Counted from the first letter of the stretch, positions 1-8,761 are shown. The stretch: DNA of 64,000 bases from Streptosporangium roseum DSM 43021 (GCF_000024865.1 NC_013595.1:558001-622000), one strand, 5' to 3'. Made by a program: numbers and translations. The notes: a model not told the origin generated them from the letters alone.

Positions 1-676
1 CGTCGCCGACGTGGTCGCCGACGTGGGCGACGCGCTGGTCGTGATGACCGACACCTGCCTGGACGAGTTCACCGACCACGGGCACTGCGGCATCCTGACG
101 CCCGGCGGCGAGGTCGACAACGACGCCACCCTGGAGCGTTACGCGGCCGCCGCGGTGTCCCAGGCCCGCGCCGGGTCGCAGGTCATCGCGCCCAGCGGCA
201 TGATGGACGGCCAGGTCGCCGCGATCCGCGCGGGGCTGGACGCCGACGGCTTCGAGCAGATCCCGATCCTCGCCTACGCGGTCAAGTACGCCTCGGCGTT
301 CTACGGGCCGTTCCGGGAGGCGGCCGAGTGCGCCCCGCAGTTCGGCGACCGCAACGCCTACCAGCAGGACGCGGCGGGCCCGGTCGGCGAGGCGCTGCGC
401 GAGGTGCGGCTGGACCTCGACGAGGGCGCCGACTGGGTGATGGTCAAGCCCGCGCTGGCCTACCTCGACATCCTGCGCCAGGTGCGTGACGCGGTGGACG
501 TGCCGGTGGCCGCCTACCAGGTCAGCGGGGAGTACGCCATGATCGAGGCCGCGGCGGCGAACGGCTGGATCGACCGGGACCGGGCGATCATGGAGTCGCT
601 GGTCGCGATCCGCCGGGCCGGGGCCGACATGATCCTCACCTACTGGGCGACCGAGGTGGCCAAGAAGCTCCAGTGA
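1..676 (+). CDS. hemB: Porphobilinogen synthase (5-aminolevulinate dehydratase), 3' part
   Basis: Condenses two 5-aminolevulinate molecules into porphobilinogen in cytoplasmic heme/corrin synthesis. The window opens inside the gene: the frame is open from base 2 and about 224 C-terminal codons are visible of the roughly 325 usual for the family. Both Schiff-base lysines are present, in KYASAFYGPFREA (near base 290) and in MVKPALAYLDILR (near base 445). The GTG at base 11 is internal, not the start. The next heme gene, hemL, follows about 5.5 kb downstream, so the usual hem cluster is interrupted here by a primase-like gene and a two-component locus. Confidence 0.96.
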   Translation, partial: VADVVADVGDALVVMTDTCLDEFTDHGHCGILTPGGEVDNDATLERYAAAAVSQARAGSQVIAPSGMMDGQVAAIRAGLDADGFEQIPILAYAVKYASAFYGPFREAAECAPQFGDRNAYQQDAAGPVGEALREVRLDLDEGADWVMVKPALAYLDILRQVRDAVDVPVAAYQVSGEYAMIEAAAANGWIDRDRAIMESLVAIRRAGADMILTYWATEVAKKLQ

Positions 677-868
677 GACCAGCGGCACATGCCGAGAACT
701 GGGGGTTTGCCGCTTACTCGGGTGGTCTGTGCGTTAGAGTGCGAGTACCGGTGCGGATGTGTCCCAGGTGGCGTAGACCCTGGCTGTCTGACTTCCCTTG
801 CTAACCAGAATGTGGATATGTCATCGCATCCGGGGGGCACCCGGGATGGGCAGACGACGGAGGACACA

Positions 869-1510
869 ATGGTGGGGGTACCGCTGACTCGTCGTGGCAG
901 GCGACGTGCTCACCCGAAACAGACGATCAGCTCCGTGCTGGAGTACGCCGCTCTGGGCTGGGCGAGCTGTCCCGGCGCGCGGCCGCTGCAGAGCGGTTCC
1001 CGCGCCTGTTCCTGCGACCGCGTCGGCTGTCCCGACCCGGGCGCGCATCCGCTCTCGGTGGCCTGGCAGATGCAGGCCACCACCGACCCCACCCTGCTCA
1101 CCCACTGGTGGCAGCGGGAGCCCGAGGCGAATGTGATCCTCCCCACGGGCCGCGTCTTCGACGTGTTCGACGTACCTGCCGCCGCGGGGCTCACCGCCCT
1201 CGCGGGAATGGACTCCGCCGGATCCGCAACGGGCCCGGTCGCCGCGAACGGCGACCGGGTCCTTTTCTATGTGGCCACGCGCAACGTCGCCGAGGACGAG
1301 GACGAATGGTGGTCCTGTCCCCTCGACTTCGGGCCGGCCACCATCGACGAGATGCCCGGCCTGCGCTGGCACTGCCGTGACAGCTACGTCCTCGCCCCGC
1401 CCTCGGCCCTGCCGTCCGGCCGGACCGGCTCGTGGCTGCGCCCGCCGGACGGCCGCCCGCTGCCCGACCCGCTCCGCGTCCTCGACTGGCTCGCCGACCT
1501 CTGCGACTGA
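869..1510 (+). CDS. Bifunctional DNA primase/polymerase N-terminal domain protein
   Basis: Protein of 213 aa resembling the stand-alone prim-pol-type N-terminal domain common in actinobacteria. In this family the domain often appears without helicase partners and its cellular role is not established. The visible pattern is an N-terminal segment with clustered Cys/His (C-PGARPL, C-C-D-RVGCPDPGAHPL) followed by WxxxPEANVILPTGRVFDVFDV, the acidic strand typical of the fold. I chose the ATG at 869 because GGAGG lies a few bases upstream (860-864); the open frame continues upstream to 689 without a better ribosome site. It stands alone between hemB and the convergent response-regulator operon. Confidence 0.75.
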   Translation: MVGVPLTRRGRRRAHPKQTISSVLEYAALGWASCPGARPLQSGSRACSCDRVGCPDPGAHPLSVAWQMQATTDPTLLTHWWQREPEANVILPTGRVFDVFDVPAAAGLTALAGMDSAGSATGPVAANGDRVLFYVATRNVAEDEDEWWSCPLDFGPATIDEMPGLRWHCRDSYVLAPPSALPSGRTGSWLRPPDGRPLPDPLRVLDWLADLCD

Positions 1511-1549
1511 GGCCCGCCGGCGGGCCGCGGGCTCAGGCGGCGGGCCGGG

Positions 1550-2191
1550 TCATCCGGAGCCGCCCAGACCGGCCTCGCGGGCGCGGACGATGGCCTGGGC
1601 GCGGTCGGCCACCTGGAGCTTCATGAAGATGTTGGAGACGTGGTTGCGCACGGTCTTGCCGGACAGGAAGAGGATCCCGGCGATCTCGTTGTTGCCTCTG
1701 CCCTGGGCGACCAGTTCGAGCACCTCCCGCTCCCGCTCGGTGAGCTCGGGGAAGGCGGTACGCGACGGATCGGGCATGCCGGCGAAGTAGGTCAGGACGC
1801 GCCGGGCGATCTCCGGGCCGTAGATGGCCTCGCCCGCCGCGACGGCGTGCACGGCACGGCCGATCTCCTCGGCGCCCGCCTCCTTGAGCAGGTAGCCGCG
1901 CGCCCCGGCGCGCATGGCGGTGAACACCGAGTCGTCGTCGCGGAACATGGTCAGCACCAGCACCCCGATCCGCGGGCTGGTCCTGACGATCGTCCTGGTC
2001 GCCTCGACGCCGTTGCCGCCGGGCATCTGCAGGTCCATCACGACCACGTCCGGCTGGAGCTCGGCCGCCAGCGCCACCGCCTCCTGCCCGCCGGAGGCCT
2101 CCCCCACGACCTCGATCTCCATGGCCGAGAGCAGGCCGCGCAGGCCCTGCCGGAAGACCGGGTGGTCGTCCACGATCAGCACGGTGATCAC
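1550..2191 (-). CDS. NarL/LuxR-family response regulator
   Basis: Cytoplasmic two-component response regulator of 213 aa. The receiver domain (about residues 1-120) has the acidic pocket in VLIVDDHPVF, the phospho-acceptor Asp in DVVVMDLQMPGG, and the Lys in GYLLKEAG. A LuxR-type helix-turn-helix (about 145-205) carries LTEREREVLELVAQG and KTVRNHVSNI. The GTG start at 2191 overlaps the stop of the adjacent kinase (GTGA), so the two are translationally coupled. It is the only regulator in the operon and is therefore expected to receive phosphate from one or both tandem kinases upstream. Confidence 0.93.
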   Translation of the reverse strand: MITVLIVDDHPVFRQGLRGLLSAMEIEVVGEASGGQEAVALAAELQPDVVVMDLQMPGGNGVEATRTIVRTSPRIGVLVLTMFRDDDSVFTAMRAGARGYLLKEAGAEEIGRAVHAVAAGEAIYGPEIARRVLTYFAGMPDPSRTAFPELTEREREVLELVAQGRGNNEIAGILFLSGKTVRNHVSNIFMKLQVADRAQAIVRAREAGLGGSG

Positions 2192-4371
2192 GTGGCCTCC
2201 TCCGTCGGCAACCTGGCGGTCACCTCCGTGCCGCCGCCCGGCCTGCGGCCGATCACACACGAGCCTCCCACCTCGGCCGCCCGCTCGCGCATCGAGGTCA
2301 GCCCGACGCCCGCGGCCGGGCTTTCGGGCAGGCCGACCCCGTCGTCGGCGACCTCCACGCGCAGCTCGCCCGGCAGGCGGCGCAGCCGGATGAGGACCGT
2401 GGCCGGGCCGGCGTGGCGCCGGGCGTTGGTGAGCGCCTCCTGGGCGATGCGGTAGGCGGCGACCTCGACGGCGGCGGGCAGGTCGTCCAGCGCGCCGTCC
2501 ACCGTCACCGCGGTCTCCCCGGCGGAGGCCCGCAGCGCCCCTTCCAGGCCCAGGTCGTCCAGTGCGGGCGGGCGCAGGCCGTACACCAGCTCGCGGACCG
2601 ATGCGATCGTCGCGGTCATCTCCTCGCGGACCCGGACCAGCAGCTTCTCGACGGCCCGCGGATCGGTGTCGAGCCGCCTGCGCGCCTCGTCGAGGGTGAG
2701 CGTGACGCTGGTCAGCGCCGGGCCCAGCCCGTCGTGCAGCTCCCTGCCCAGCCGGCGGCGCTCCTCGTCGCGGGTGGTCCGGATGCGCTCCCGGGAACGG
2801 TGCAGATCGGCGGTGAGCCGTACGGCGTGCGCCAGCTCGGCCAGGTGCCGGGCGAGCACGGCCAGCGGCTCGCGGCCCGGCCACGCCCCCGCCACCAGCA
2901 GGGTTCCCACCCGCTCGGCGTGCCAGAGCAGCGGCACCTCCTGCGTCCCGAGCCGTAGCTCCCCGTCGCGGAACACGCGCGCCGGGCCACCCCACCCGGT
3001 GCGGACCTCGACGCCGACCCCGGTCGCGCCCAGCGCCCCGCGGATCACTGCCACGACCTCGCCGAGCGCCGCCGCCGGGTCCTGCGCCCCCTGCCCGGTA
3101 CGGCCCAGCAGGTCGGCGAGCCGGTAGGGGTCGCGCTCGACGGCGAACATCCGGTCCACCACCCGCTGCAGGCGCAGCCGCGCCGGATGGAAGACCCCGC
3201 CCACGGCCAGCGCCGCGACCGCCCCCGCGACGGAGCCCAGGTCGCTGGCCAGGGCATTGGCCAGCCAGATCAGTCCGAAGTAGACCCCTCCGGTGACCGC
3301 GACCAGGGAGCCGTAGACCAGCGTCCGGTTGATCACGATGTCGATGCCGTAGAGGCGGTAGCGCAGCACCGCCGCGATGATCGACAGGGGGAGTACGACG
3401 ATGACGACGGCCTCCAGAGCGATCAGCAGCCACGAGCCGGTCATCACCCGGAGGACCCAGGAGACCAGGACCACCACCAGTGCGGCGACGTACCAGCCGA
3501 TCTGGCGCCGGAGCTCGGTGTCGCCCGCCCGGTAGCGGAAGGCCAGTGAGAGCACGCCGAGCGCGGTGAGCGCCATCATCGGGGCGCCGATGTACGACTC
3601 CACAGCCGGTGAGATCTCGCGCAGCGCCTCGACGCCGAACGGGTTCGCGACCGGGAGCTGGCTCTCGAACTCGGGATCCGGGGCCAGTCCCAGGAACAGG
3701 GAGTGCCCGGCCATGAGGATCAGGTTGGCGTACAGGACCGGCCGCCAGCGCCAGGAGGGCAGCCGGCCGTCGGGGAACAGCAGCGGCAGCAGCGAGATGT
3801 ACACCGGCACGTGCCACAGCCACAGCCACAGCCCCAGCCACGCGAGGTAGGGGGTGAGCCCTCCGGGGTCGGTGAGGTAGAGCCAGTGGGCACCGCTGTA
3901 GACCAGGTAGTAAAGACCGCCGATCACCCCGCTGCCCCACAGCAGCCAGGGGACGAGCAGCCGGGGCCGGCGGGTGACGAGGAACGCGCCGGCCGCGGGG
4001 AACAGGACGACGGTCGGGTCCATGGTGACGAAGGGGTCGGCCCAGGTCGAGGCGCTCAGCTCCCTCAACCGGACCGCCAGGAGGTTGCACACCGGCGCCA
4101 GCACCGCCCCGGTCCAGACGAGCACGGCCAGCGCCCTCCGCCACCGGCCACCTGCGGCGTCTCCGTCCACGGGGGAGGTCGTGGTGTCTCCGTATGTGGG
4201 GGAGGGCGTGGCGTCTTCATATGGGGGGGAGGGCGTGGCGTCTCCGTCCACGGGGGAGGTCGTGGTGTCTCCGTATGTGGGGGAGGGCGTGGCGTCTTCA
4301 TATGTGGGGGAGGCCGTGGCGTCTCCGTCCGTCGGGGAGGGGGCGTCGGCTCCGTACCTGGGGGAGGTCAT
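2188..4371 (-). CDS. Membrane sensor histidine kinase (HisKA_3 type) with repetitive N-terminus
   Basis: Sensor kinase of 727 aa. Order: a cytoplasmic N-terminal tail of about 65 residues made of nine-residue repeats (pattern PTYxDATPS), then about eight to nine hydrophobic membrane segments, a GAF-like linker, a HisKA_3 dimerisation domain with the phospho-acceptor His in RELHDGLGPALTS, and a HATPase_c domain with ANDGVG-like VADDGVGLPES and GVGLTSMRERA. The ATG at 4371 overlaps the stop of the upstream kinase (ATGA). It is a close paralogue of that kinase: both share NRTLVYG, FHPARLRLQR and VERDPYR. The stimulus is unknown. The repeat tail is unusual for this family. Confidence 0.92.
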   Translation of the reverse strand: MTSPRYGADAPSPTDGDATASPTYEDATPSPTYGDTTTSPVDGDATPSPPYEDATPSPTYGDTTTSPVDGDAAGGRWRRALAVLVWTGAVLAPVCNLLAVRLRELSASTWADPFVTMDPTVVLFPAAGAFLVTRRPRLLVPWLLWGSGVIGGLYYLVYSGAHWLYLTDPGGLTPYLAWLGLWLWLWHVPVYISLLPLLFPDGRLPSWRWRPVLYANLILMAGHSLFLGLAPDPEFESQLPVANPFGVEALREISPAVESYIGAPMMALTALGVLSLAFRYRAGDTELRRQIGWYVAALVVVLVSWVLRVMTGSWLLIALEAVVIVVLPLSIIAAVLRYRLYGIDIVINRTLVYGSLVAVTGGVYFGLIWLANALASDLGSVAGAVAALAVGGVFHPARLRLQRVVDRMFAVERDPYRLADLLGRTGQGAQDPAAALGEVVAVIRGALGATGVGVEVRTGWGGPARVFRDGELRLGTQEVPLLWHAERVGTLLVAGAWPGREPLAVLARHLAELAHAVRLTADLHRSRERIRTTRDEERRRLGRELHDGLGPALTSVTLTLDEARRRLDTDPRAVEKLLVRVREEMTATIASVRELVYGLRPPALDDLGLEGALRASAGETAVTVDGALDDLPAAVEVAAYRIAQEALTNARRHAGPATVLIRLRRLPGELRVEVADDGVGLPESPAAGVGLTSMRERAAEVGGSCVIGRRPGGGTEVTARLPTEEAT
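4157..4345 (-). repeat. 27-bp in-frame minisatellite in kinase N-terminus
   Basis: Seven consecutive 27-bp units encode nine-residue repeats (PTYxDATPS-like). They are arranged as a higher-order repeat of three units: the 81 bp starting at 4157 recur at 4238 with almost no change. The array lies just after the start codon of the membrane kinase and stays in frame. Confidence 0.85.
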
Positions 4372-5753
4372 GGTTTCTCCGTTTCGAGGGGGAGCCGGAC
4401 GATGACCTCGGTGCCGCCGCCGGGACGCGGCCCGACCATGCACGAGCCGCCCGCCTCCGCCGCCCGCTCGCGCATGGAGACCAGTCCCACGCCGCCGCGG
4501 ACCCGTTCCGGCAGGCCGATCCCGTCGTCGGCGACCGAGAGCCGCAGCTCGCCGCGCGCCGCCGCCCCGGTGCCCGCCGCCCTGCGGCCTGCCGCGCCGC
4601 CGTCCTCCGCGCCGCCGGACCTGTCGGACCCGCCTCCGCCGTCCTCCGCGCCGCCGGACCTGTCGGACCCGCCTCCGGCGGCCGGTGGCCCGGTCTGCTC
4701 CACCCCGGCGTGATCCGTCCCGGCCCGGACCAGTTCGACCCGGACCAGGGCGGTGGTGGCCTGGGCGTGGCGGCGGACGTTGGTGAGCGCCTCCTGGGCG
4801 ATCCGGTAGGCCGCCACCTCCACCGCCGCGGGCACGTCGCCCAGCGGGCCGACCACCGCGATGTCCACCCTCGGCCCCGGCGCGTCGGCCAGCGCGCGCA
4901 GCGAGCCGACCAGGCCGAGGTCGTCCAGCGCGGGCGGGCGCAGGCCGTACACCAGGTCCCTGACGTCGATGATCGCGGTGCCCATCTGGTCGCGCACGCG
5001 GATCAGCAGCCCTTCCACGGCCTCGGGATCTCGCTCCAGCCGGAGCCTGGCCTCGTCCACGGTCATCGCCAGGCTGGCCAGCGTCGGCCCCAGCCCGTCG
5101 TGCAGGTCGCGGCGGAGCCTGCGGCGCTCCTCCTCCCGGGTGGTGAGGATGCGCTCCCTGGAGCGCCGCACGTCGGCGGTGAGCCGTACGGCGTGCGCCA
5201 GCTCCGCCAGGTGCCGGGCCAGCGCGTCCAGCAGGTCCGGCGAGGTGCCGGACCCGCTGCTGAGCAGTCGCCCGACCGGCTCCCCGTGCCAGACCAGCGG
5301 TGTCTCGACCGGCCGGTCTCCCAGCTCGCCGTCGACGACGACCCCGGTGTGCCCGTCGTGGACCTCGACGGCGACGCCGTCGGCACGGAGCGCCTGGCGC
5401 ACCAGCGCCGCGGCGGTGACCAGCCCCTCGGCGGGGTCGACGGCCTCCTGCAGGGTGCGGCTCAACCGGTCGGCCACCCGGTAGGGGTCGCGCTCGACCC
5501 GGAGCAACCGGTCCACGCCTCGCTGCAGGCGCAGCCGCGCCGGGTGGAAGACCGCGCCCGCGGACAGTGCCGCGACCAGTCCGGCCACCGCGTCCTGACT
5601 GCCGGCCAACATGGTGACCAGCCAGGTCAGCCCGGAGTAGATCCCGCCGGTGACCACCGCCAGCCCGCCGTACACCAGGGTGCGGTTGAGCACGAGGTGG
5701 ACGCCGGACGGCCGGGCTCCCGGCCCCCGGGCAGGGGGTGTCGTCACTGCCAT
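4368..5753 (-). CDS. Histidine kinase paralogue lacking the membrane sensor region
   Basis: Second HisKA_3 kinase of the operon, 461 aa from the ATG at 5753. Relative to the downstream paralogue it begins almost at the last membrane segment (NRTLVYGGLAVVTGGIY), so only one or two hydrophobic segments remain and the rest of the sensor is absent. The catalytic parts look intact: RRDLHDGLGPTLASL with the phospho-His, the N-box region TNVRRH, DDGIGLPERV and GVGLVSMRERA. A Gly/Ser/Asp-rich insertion containing a perfect duplication sits between the N and G1 boxes. No clear ribosome site precedes the ATG. In-frame codons upstream to 6284 exist but encode low-complexity sequence unlike the family. 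It may be a truncated duplicate or a soluble partner kinase. Confidence 0.8.
   Translation of the reverse strand: MAVTTPPARGPGARPSGVHLVLNRTLVYGGLAVVTGGIYSGLTWLVTMLAGSQDAVAGLVAALSAGAVFHPARLRLQRGVDRLLRVERDPYRVADRLSRTLQEAVDPAEGLVTAAALVRQALRADGVAVEVHDGHTGVVVDGELGDRPVETPLVWHGEPVGRLLSSGSGTSPDLLDALARHLAELAHAVRLTADVRRSRERILTTREEERRRLRRDLHDGLGPTLASLAMTVDEARLRLERDPEAVEGLLIRVRDQMGTAIIDVRDLVYGLRPPALDDLGLVGSLRALADAPGPRVDIAVVGPLGDVPAAVEVAAYRIAQEALTNVRRHAQATTALVRVELVRAGTDHAGVEQTGPPAAGGGSDRSGGAEDGGGGSDRSGGAEDGGAAGRRAAGTGAAARGELRLSVADDGIGLPERVRGGVGLVSMRERAAEAGGSCMVGPRPGGGTEVIVRLPLETEKP
4599..4676 (-). repeat. 39-bp perfect tandem duplication inside kinase ATPase domain
   Basis: Two identical 39-bp units (4599-4637 and 4638-4676) encode a duplicated 13-residue Gly/Ser/Asp segment (GGGSDRSGGAEDG) in the ATP-lid side of the HATPase domain. 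The duplication is in frame. Confidence 0.9.
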
Positions 5754-5839
5754 GCCCGAAGGATCCCGCACCCCGTGTCCCGCCGTCCCGGGGCTGGTGT
5801 CCCGTTCTGGGATGGATTCCGGGAACTCGCCGACCCCGG

Positions 5840-6090
5840 GTGCGCCTGCGCGCCCGGACGGCCCGATCACGCCCGAGGGCAGATCACCGATACCGGCGGT
5901 GCGCCTGCGCGCGCCCGGACGGTCCCGCGTTGCCTCCCACTTCAGGACAGCCCCGTACGGTGCGCCTGCGCGCGTCCGGACGGTCCGGGCGTGCCTGGAC
6001 GAGGACGGTGGGCCTCCGACCGCCGGACCGGGAGCCTCCGGCCGGGAGAGGCGGCCCACCCGGACGGCCGGGAGAGGCGGCCCACCCGGA
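5840..6090. repeat. GC-rich short repeats in the kinase-hemL divergent gap
   Basis: The 397-base gap 5754-6150 carries no convincing gene. It holds three copies of a roughly 26-30 bp element (TGCGCCTGCGCGC followed by CCGGACGG) at 5840, 5899 and 5959, about 60 bp apart. A perfect 25-bp direct repeat follows at 6040-6064 and 6066-6090. These lie between the divergent kinase operon and hemL, where both promoters must be. Confidence 0.75.
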
Positions 6091-6150
6091 TCCCGGCCCC
6101 GGCCGTACCGGCGGATCGGATCACCGTCTCTGGCGGGGGCTGTCCCCCCG

Positions 6151-7464
6151 ATGACTACCCTGGAAGGCGTGAGCCGTACTGAGAACTCCGAGGACCTGTT
6201 CGCCCGCGCACGTGAGATCGTCCCGGGAGGTGTCAACTCTCCGGTCCGCGCCTTCGGGGCCGTCGGTGGGACCCCCCGTTTCATGGCCTCCGGCCAGGGG
6301 CCCTACATCACCGACGTGGACGGCAACCGCTACGTGGACCTGGTCTGCTCCTGGGGGCCGATGATCCTCGGGCACCGTCACCCGGCCGTGGTCGAGGCGC
6401 TGCAGAACGCCCTGGCGGCGGGCACCTCGTTCGGTACGGCGACGCCCGGCGAGGTCGAGCTCGCCGAGGAGATCGTCGCCCGGGTGGAGCCGGTGGAGAA
6501 GGTCCGCCTGGTCAGCTCGGGCACCGAGGCCACCATGTCCGCGGTACGGCTGGCCCGCGGCTTCACCGGCCGCTCCAAGGTCGTCAAGTTCGCGGGCTGC
6601 TACCACGGCCACGTGGACGCCCTGCTCGCCTCGGCGGGGTCCGGCCTGGTCACCTTCGGCCTGCCCGACACCCCCGGCGTGACCGGCGCCTCGGCCGCCG
6701 ACACGGTGGTGCTGCCCTACAACTCGGTCGAGGCCGTGACGGAGGCCTTCCGGGCCTTCGGCGCCGAGATCGCGTGTGTGATCACCGAGGCCTGCCCGGC
6801 CAACATGGGCGTCGTCCCGCCGCTGGACGGGTTCAACGCCACGCTGCGCGAGCTCTGCACCGCGCACGGCGCCCTGCTGATCATCGACGAGGTGCTCACC
6901 GGTTTCCGGGTGTCGGAGGCCGGATGGTACGGGCTGGACCCGGTGGACGCCGACCTGATGACCTTCGGCAAGGTCATGGGCGGCGGCCTGCCCGCCGCCG
7001 CGTTCGGCGGCCGCGCCGACGTGATGGCCCACCTCGCTCCGGAAGGGCCGGTCTACCAGGCCGGCACCCTGTCCGGTAATCCGCTGGCCTGCGCCGCCGG
7101 GCTGGCCACCCTGCGCGCCTGCGACGACGAGGTCTACGACCGGGTCGACGCCTCCGCCCTGGTCATCGGCCGCGCCGCCGCCGACGCCCTGGCCGCCGCC
7201 GGGGTGCCGCACCGCCTGCAGCGCGCGGGCAGCCTGTTCTCCGTCTTCTTCACCGAGGACCAGGTCACCGACTTCGACGGGGCCCAGAAGCAGAACACCG
7301 CCGCCTACCGGGCCTTCTTCCACGCCATGCTCGACCAGGGCGTCTACCTGCCCCCGTCGGCCTACGAGGCCTGGTTCCTGTCGGCCGCCCACGACGACGA
7401 GGCCCTGTCCCGCGTGGCCGACGCGCTGCCGGTCGCCGCCAAGGCCGCCGCCCAGGCCTCCTAG
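6151..7464 (+). CDS. hemL: Glutamate-1-semialdehyde 2,1-aminomutase
   Basis: PLP enzyme that converts glutamate-1-semialdehyde to 5-aminolevulinate, the C5-pathway precursor used by hemB. It is 437 aa, normal for the family. Diagnostic segments are REIVPGGVNSPVRAF near the N-terminus, SSGTEATMSA (PLP phosphate/cofactor region), IIDEVLTGFR, and the PLP-binding Lys in LMTFGKVMGGGLPAAAFGG (about residue 275). The start is uncertain: ATG 6151 lacks a ribosome site, while GTG 6169 has GGAAGG too close to it. Either could be read from a leaderless or short-leader mRNA. The stop overlaps the convergent Uma2-like gene by four bases. Confidence 0.96.
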   Translation: MTTLEGVSRTENSEDLFARAREIVPGGVNSPVRAFGAVGGTPRFMASGQGPYITDVDGNRYVDLVCSWGPMILGHRHPAVVEALQNALAAGTSFGTATPGEVELAEEIVARVEPVEKVRLVSSGTEATMSAVRLARGFTGRSKVVKFAGCYHGHVDALLASAGSGLVTFGLPDTPGVTGASAADTVVLPYNSVEAVTEAFRAFGAEIACVITEACPANMGVVPPLDGFNATLRELCTAHGALLIIDEVLTGFRVSEAGWYGLDPVDADLMTFGKVMGGGLPAAAFGGRADVMAHLAPEGPVYQAGTLSGNPLACAAGLATLRACDDEVYDRVDASALVIGRAAADALAAAGVPHRLQRAGSLFSVFFTEDQVTDFDGAQKQNTAAYRAFFHAMLDQGVYLPPSAYEAWFLSAAHDDEALSRVADALPVAAKAAAQAS

Positions 7465-8099
7465 CGGGGCAGCTTGTCCAGATCGATGTCGATGGGGAAG
7501 GGGACCGGGACGGTCAGGCGCCCGTGGTGGATACCGGTGAGGCCGTAGGCGCCGGTGGCGGGATCGAGCTCGTAGACGTAGACGACGGGGCCGCCGTCGT
7601 TGTTCTCGACCCGCCAGAAGTGCGCGATCCCGGCTTCGGCGTAGCGGAACGGCTTGGTCTTGCGGTCCCGGTCCTCGGACTCCGGCGAGACCACCTCGGC
7701 GACGAGGTGGACCTCGTCGGGGGTGTAGAAGGTCCGATCGTCGTCGTCGGCGGCCTGCGCGTCGATGACCAGCACGTCAGGGCATGGTCGCATCCGGTGT
7801 CCGAGCTTGACGTCCATCTCGATAATGGCCGCGACGTGATCGGGAGCCTGAGCGTTCAGGGCGACCCGGAGGCCGAACAACATGCGCTCGTGAAAGCGCT
7901 TCTGGGGGGACATGAAGACGAGAGCTCCATCGATCAGTTCGACGTGCTTGAAGAAGTCGGGCTCGCCGTTCGGTCCCTCTGCCGGAAGGCGGTCGAGGTC
8001 GTCGGCGGTCCATCCCCATGGGGGTGGGGACGGCCAGTAGTCGAGTGCGCTACTCACGTCGGTCACCGTAACATCGTCTCCGTCACCCGGTGTGTTCAT
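7461..8099 (-). CDS. Uma2-family protein (DUF820, PD-(D/E)XK-like fold)
   Basis: Protein of 212 aa in the Uma2/DUF820 family, which has a restriction-endonuclease-like fold and is strongly expanded in actinobacteria and cyanobacteria; its physiological role is unknown. Recognisable features are YELIDGALVFMSP-like HVELIDGALVFMSP, the CPDVLVI strand carrying the conserved Asp, LVAEVVSPESEDRDRKTK with the conserved Glu and Lys, and the YAEAGIAHFWRV segment. The ATG at 8099 is the only good start. It is convergent with hemL and overlaps its stop, so it is transcribed independently. Confidence 0.88.
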   Translation of the reverse strand: MNTPGDGDDVTVTDVSSALDYWPSPPPWGWTADDLDRLPAEGPNGEPDFFKHVELIDGALVFMSPQKRFHERMLFGLRVALNAQAPDHVAAIIEMDVKLGHRMRPCPDVLVIDAQAADDDDRTFYTPDEVHLVAEVVSPESEDRDRKTKPFRYAEAGIAHFWRVENNDGGPVVYVYELDPATGAYGLTGIHHGRLTVPVPFPIDIDLDKLPR

Positions 8100-8219
8100 T
8101 CAGATCATCTCCGTTGCCTTCGCTCTATTCTCTCCCGCTTCCGGCGTCGGCGGCAGGGGTGTGCCCCTCCTTGATGGAGTGGGTCGCGGCTTTCGTGTGA
8201 ACAGTTTGTTTGCTTCAAG

Positions 8220-8232
8220 TTGTTGACAACAA
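8220..8232. promoter_or_regulatory. Perfect 6+1+6 palindrome ahead of the 8259 gene
   Basis: TTGTTG-A-CAACAA is a perfect inverted repeat 26 bases before the start codon at 8259. It overlaps a TTGACA hexamer (8223-8228), but I see no convincing -10 at normal spacing. It could be an operator; no regulator is identified. Confidence 0.35.
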
Positions 8233-8258
8233 TTCGTTGGAAGAACCATGCTGGTCCC

Positions 8259-8738
8259 ATGAACGCCGAATCTGATCAGACCTCCGACCCCTTCGCCCCG
8301 CCCAACCCGGCTCAGGCGCGGGCGCATCGCGTGTACGCGTCCCTTTTCCGCATCGCCGAGCGGCACGCGGCGACCGAGGCGCAGCGCTCCCGGCAGGTCC
8401 ACCCCGACGTCCTCGGCCCGCATGAGGCCATCAGGATCGTGTCCGTTCTCGCGGGTGGCGCCGCGGAGCGGGAGGAGGGTGAGCCGGAGGTGGACAACGC
8501 CGACATCACCGCGGCCCTGACCCTCATCCCGCTGGCGCGCGCGGAGATGGACCAGCTTGAGGCGGGGCTCCTCCTGATGGCGCGTGGCCGCGGCCTCACC
8601 TGGCAGGAGATCGCCTTCGGCCTCGGCCTCGGCACCTCCCAAGCCGCCAGGCAGCGCTACGAACGTCTGGCCGGTCGCGTGACCGCCGACGGGGGCGGCG
8701 ATGGCGCGGGAGCAGAGACAGATGACACGGACAGGTGA
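8259..8738 (+). CDS. Small DNA-binding-like protein, function unknown
   Basis: Predicted 159-aa soluble protein. The C-terminal half (RGLTWQEIAFGLGLGTSQAARQRYERL) reads as a helix-turn-helix of the sigma-region-4 or XRE-like kind seen in a widespread actinobacterial family of uncharacterised DNA-binding proteins. The N-terminal half is helical and charged. I use the ATG at 8259 (MNAESDQ); an in-frame ATG at 8220 would place the start inside the upstream palindrome. A GGAAGAA sequence lies about 13 bases upstream. The gene stands alone between two minus-strand genes. Confidence 0.65.
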   Translation: MNAESDQTSDPFAPPNPAQARAHRVYASLFRIAERHAATEAQRSRQVHPDVLGPHEAIRIVSVLAGGAAEREEGEPEVDNADITAALTLIPLARAEMDQLEAGLLLMARGRGLTWQEIAFGLGLGTSQAARQRYERLAGRVTADGGGDGAGAETDDTDR

Positions 8739-8761
8739 CACGGACGGCGGGGGGTGGTGGT

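Noticed and set aside
1550..4144. A single very long minus-strand frame spanning the kinase and response regulator
   Set aside because: Only its last 214 codons are the true response regulator; the rest is a wrong-frame shadow of the kinase, which reads correctly in another frame.
6121..7392. Long minus-strand frame opposite hemL
   Set aside because: It is a reverse-strand shadow of hemL, rich in Gly/Arg/Gln, with no recognisable domain.
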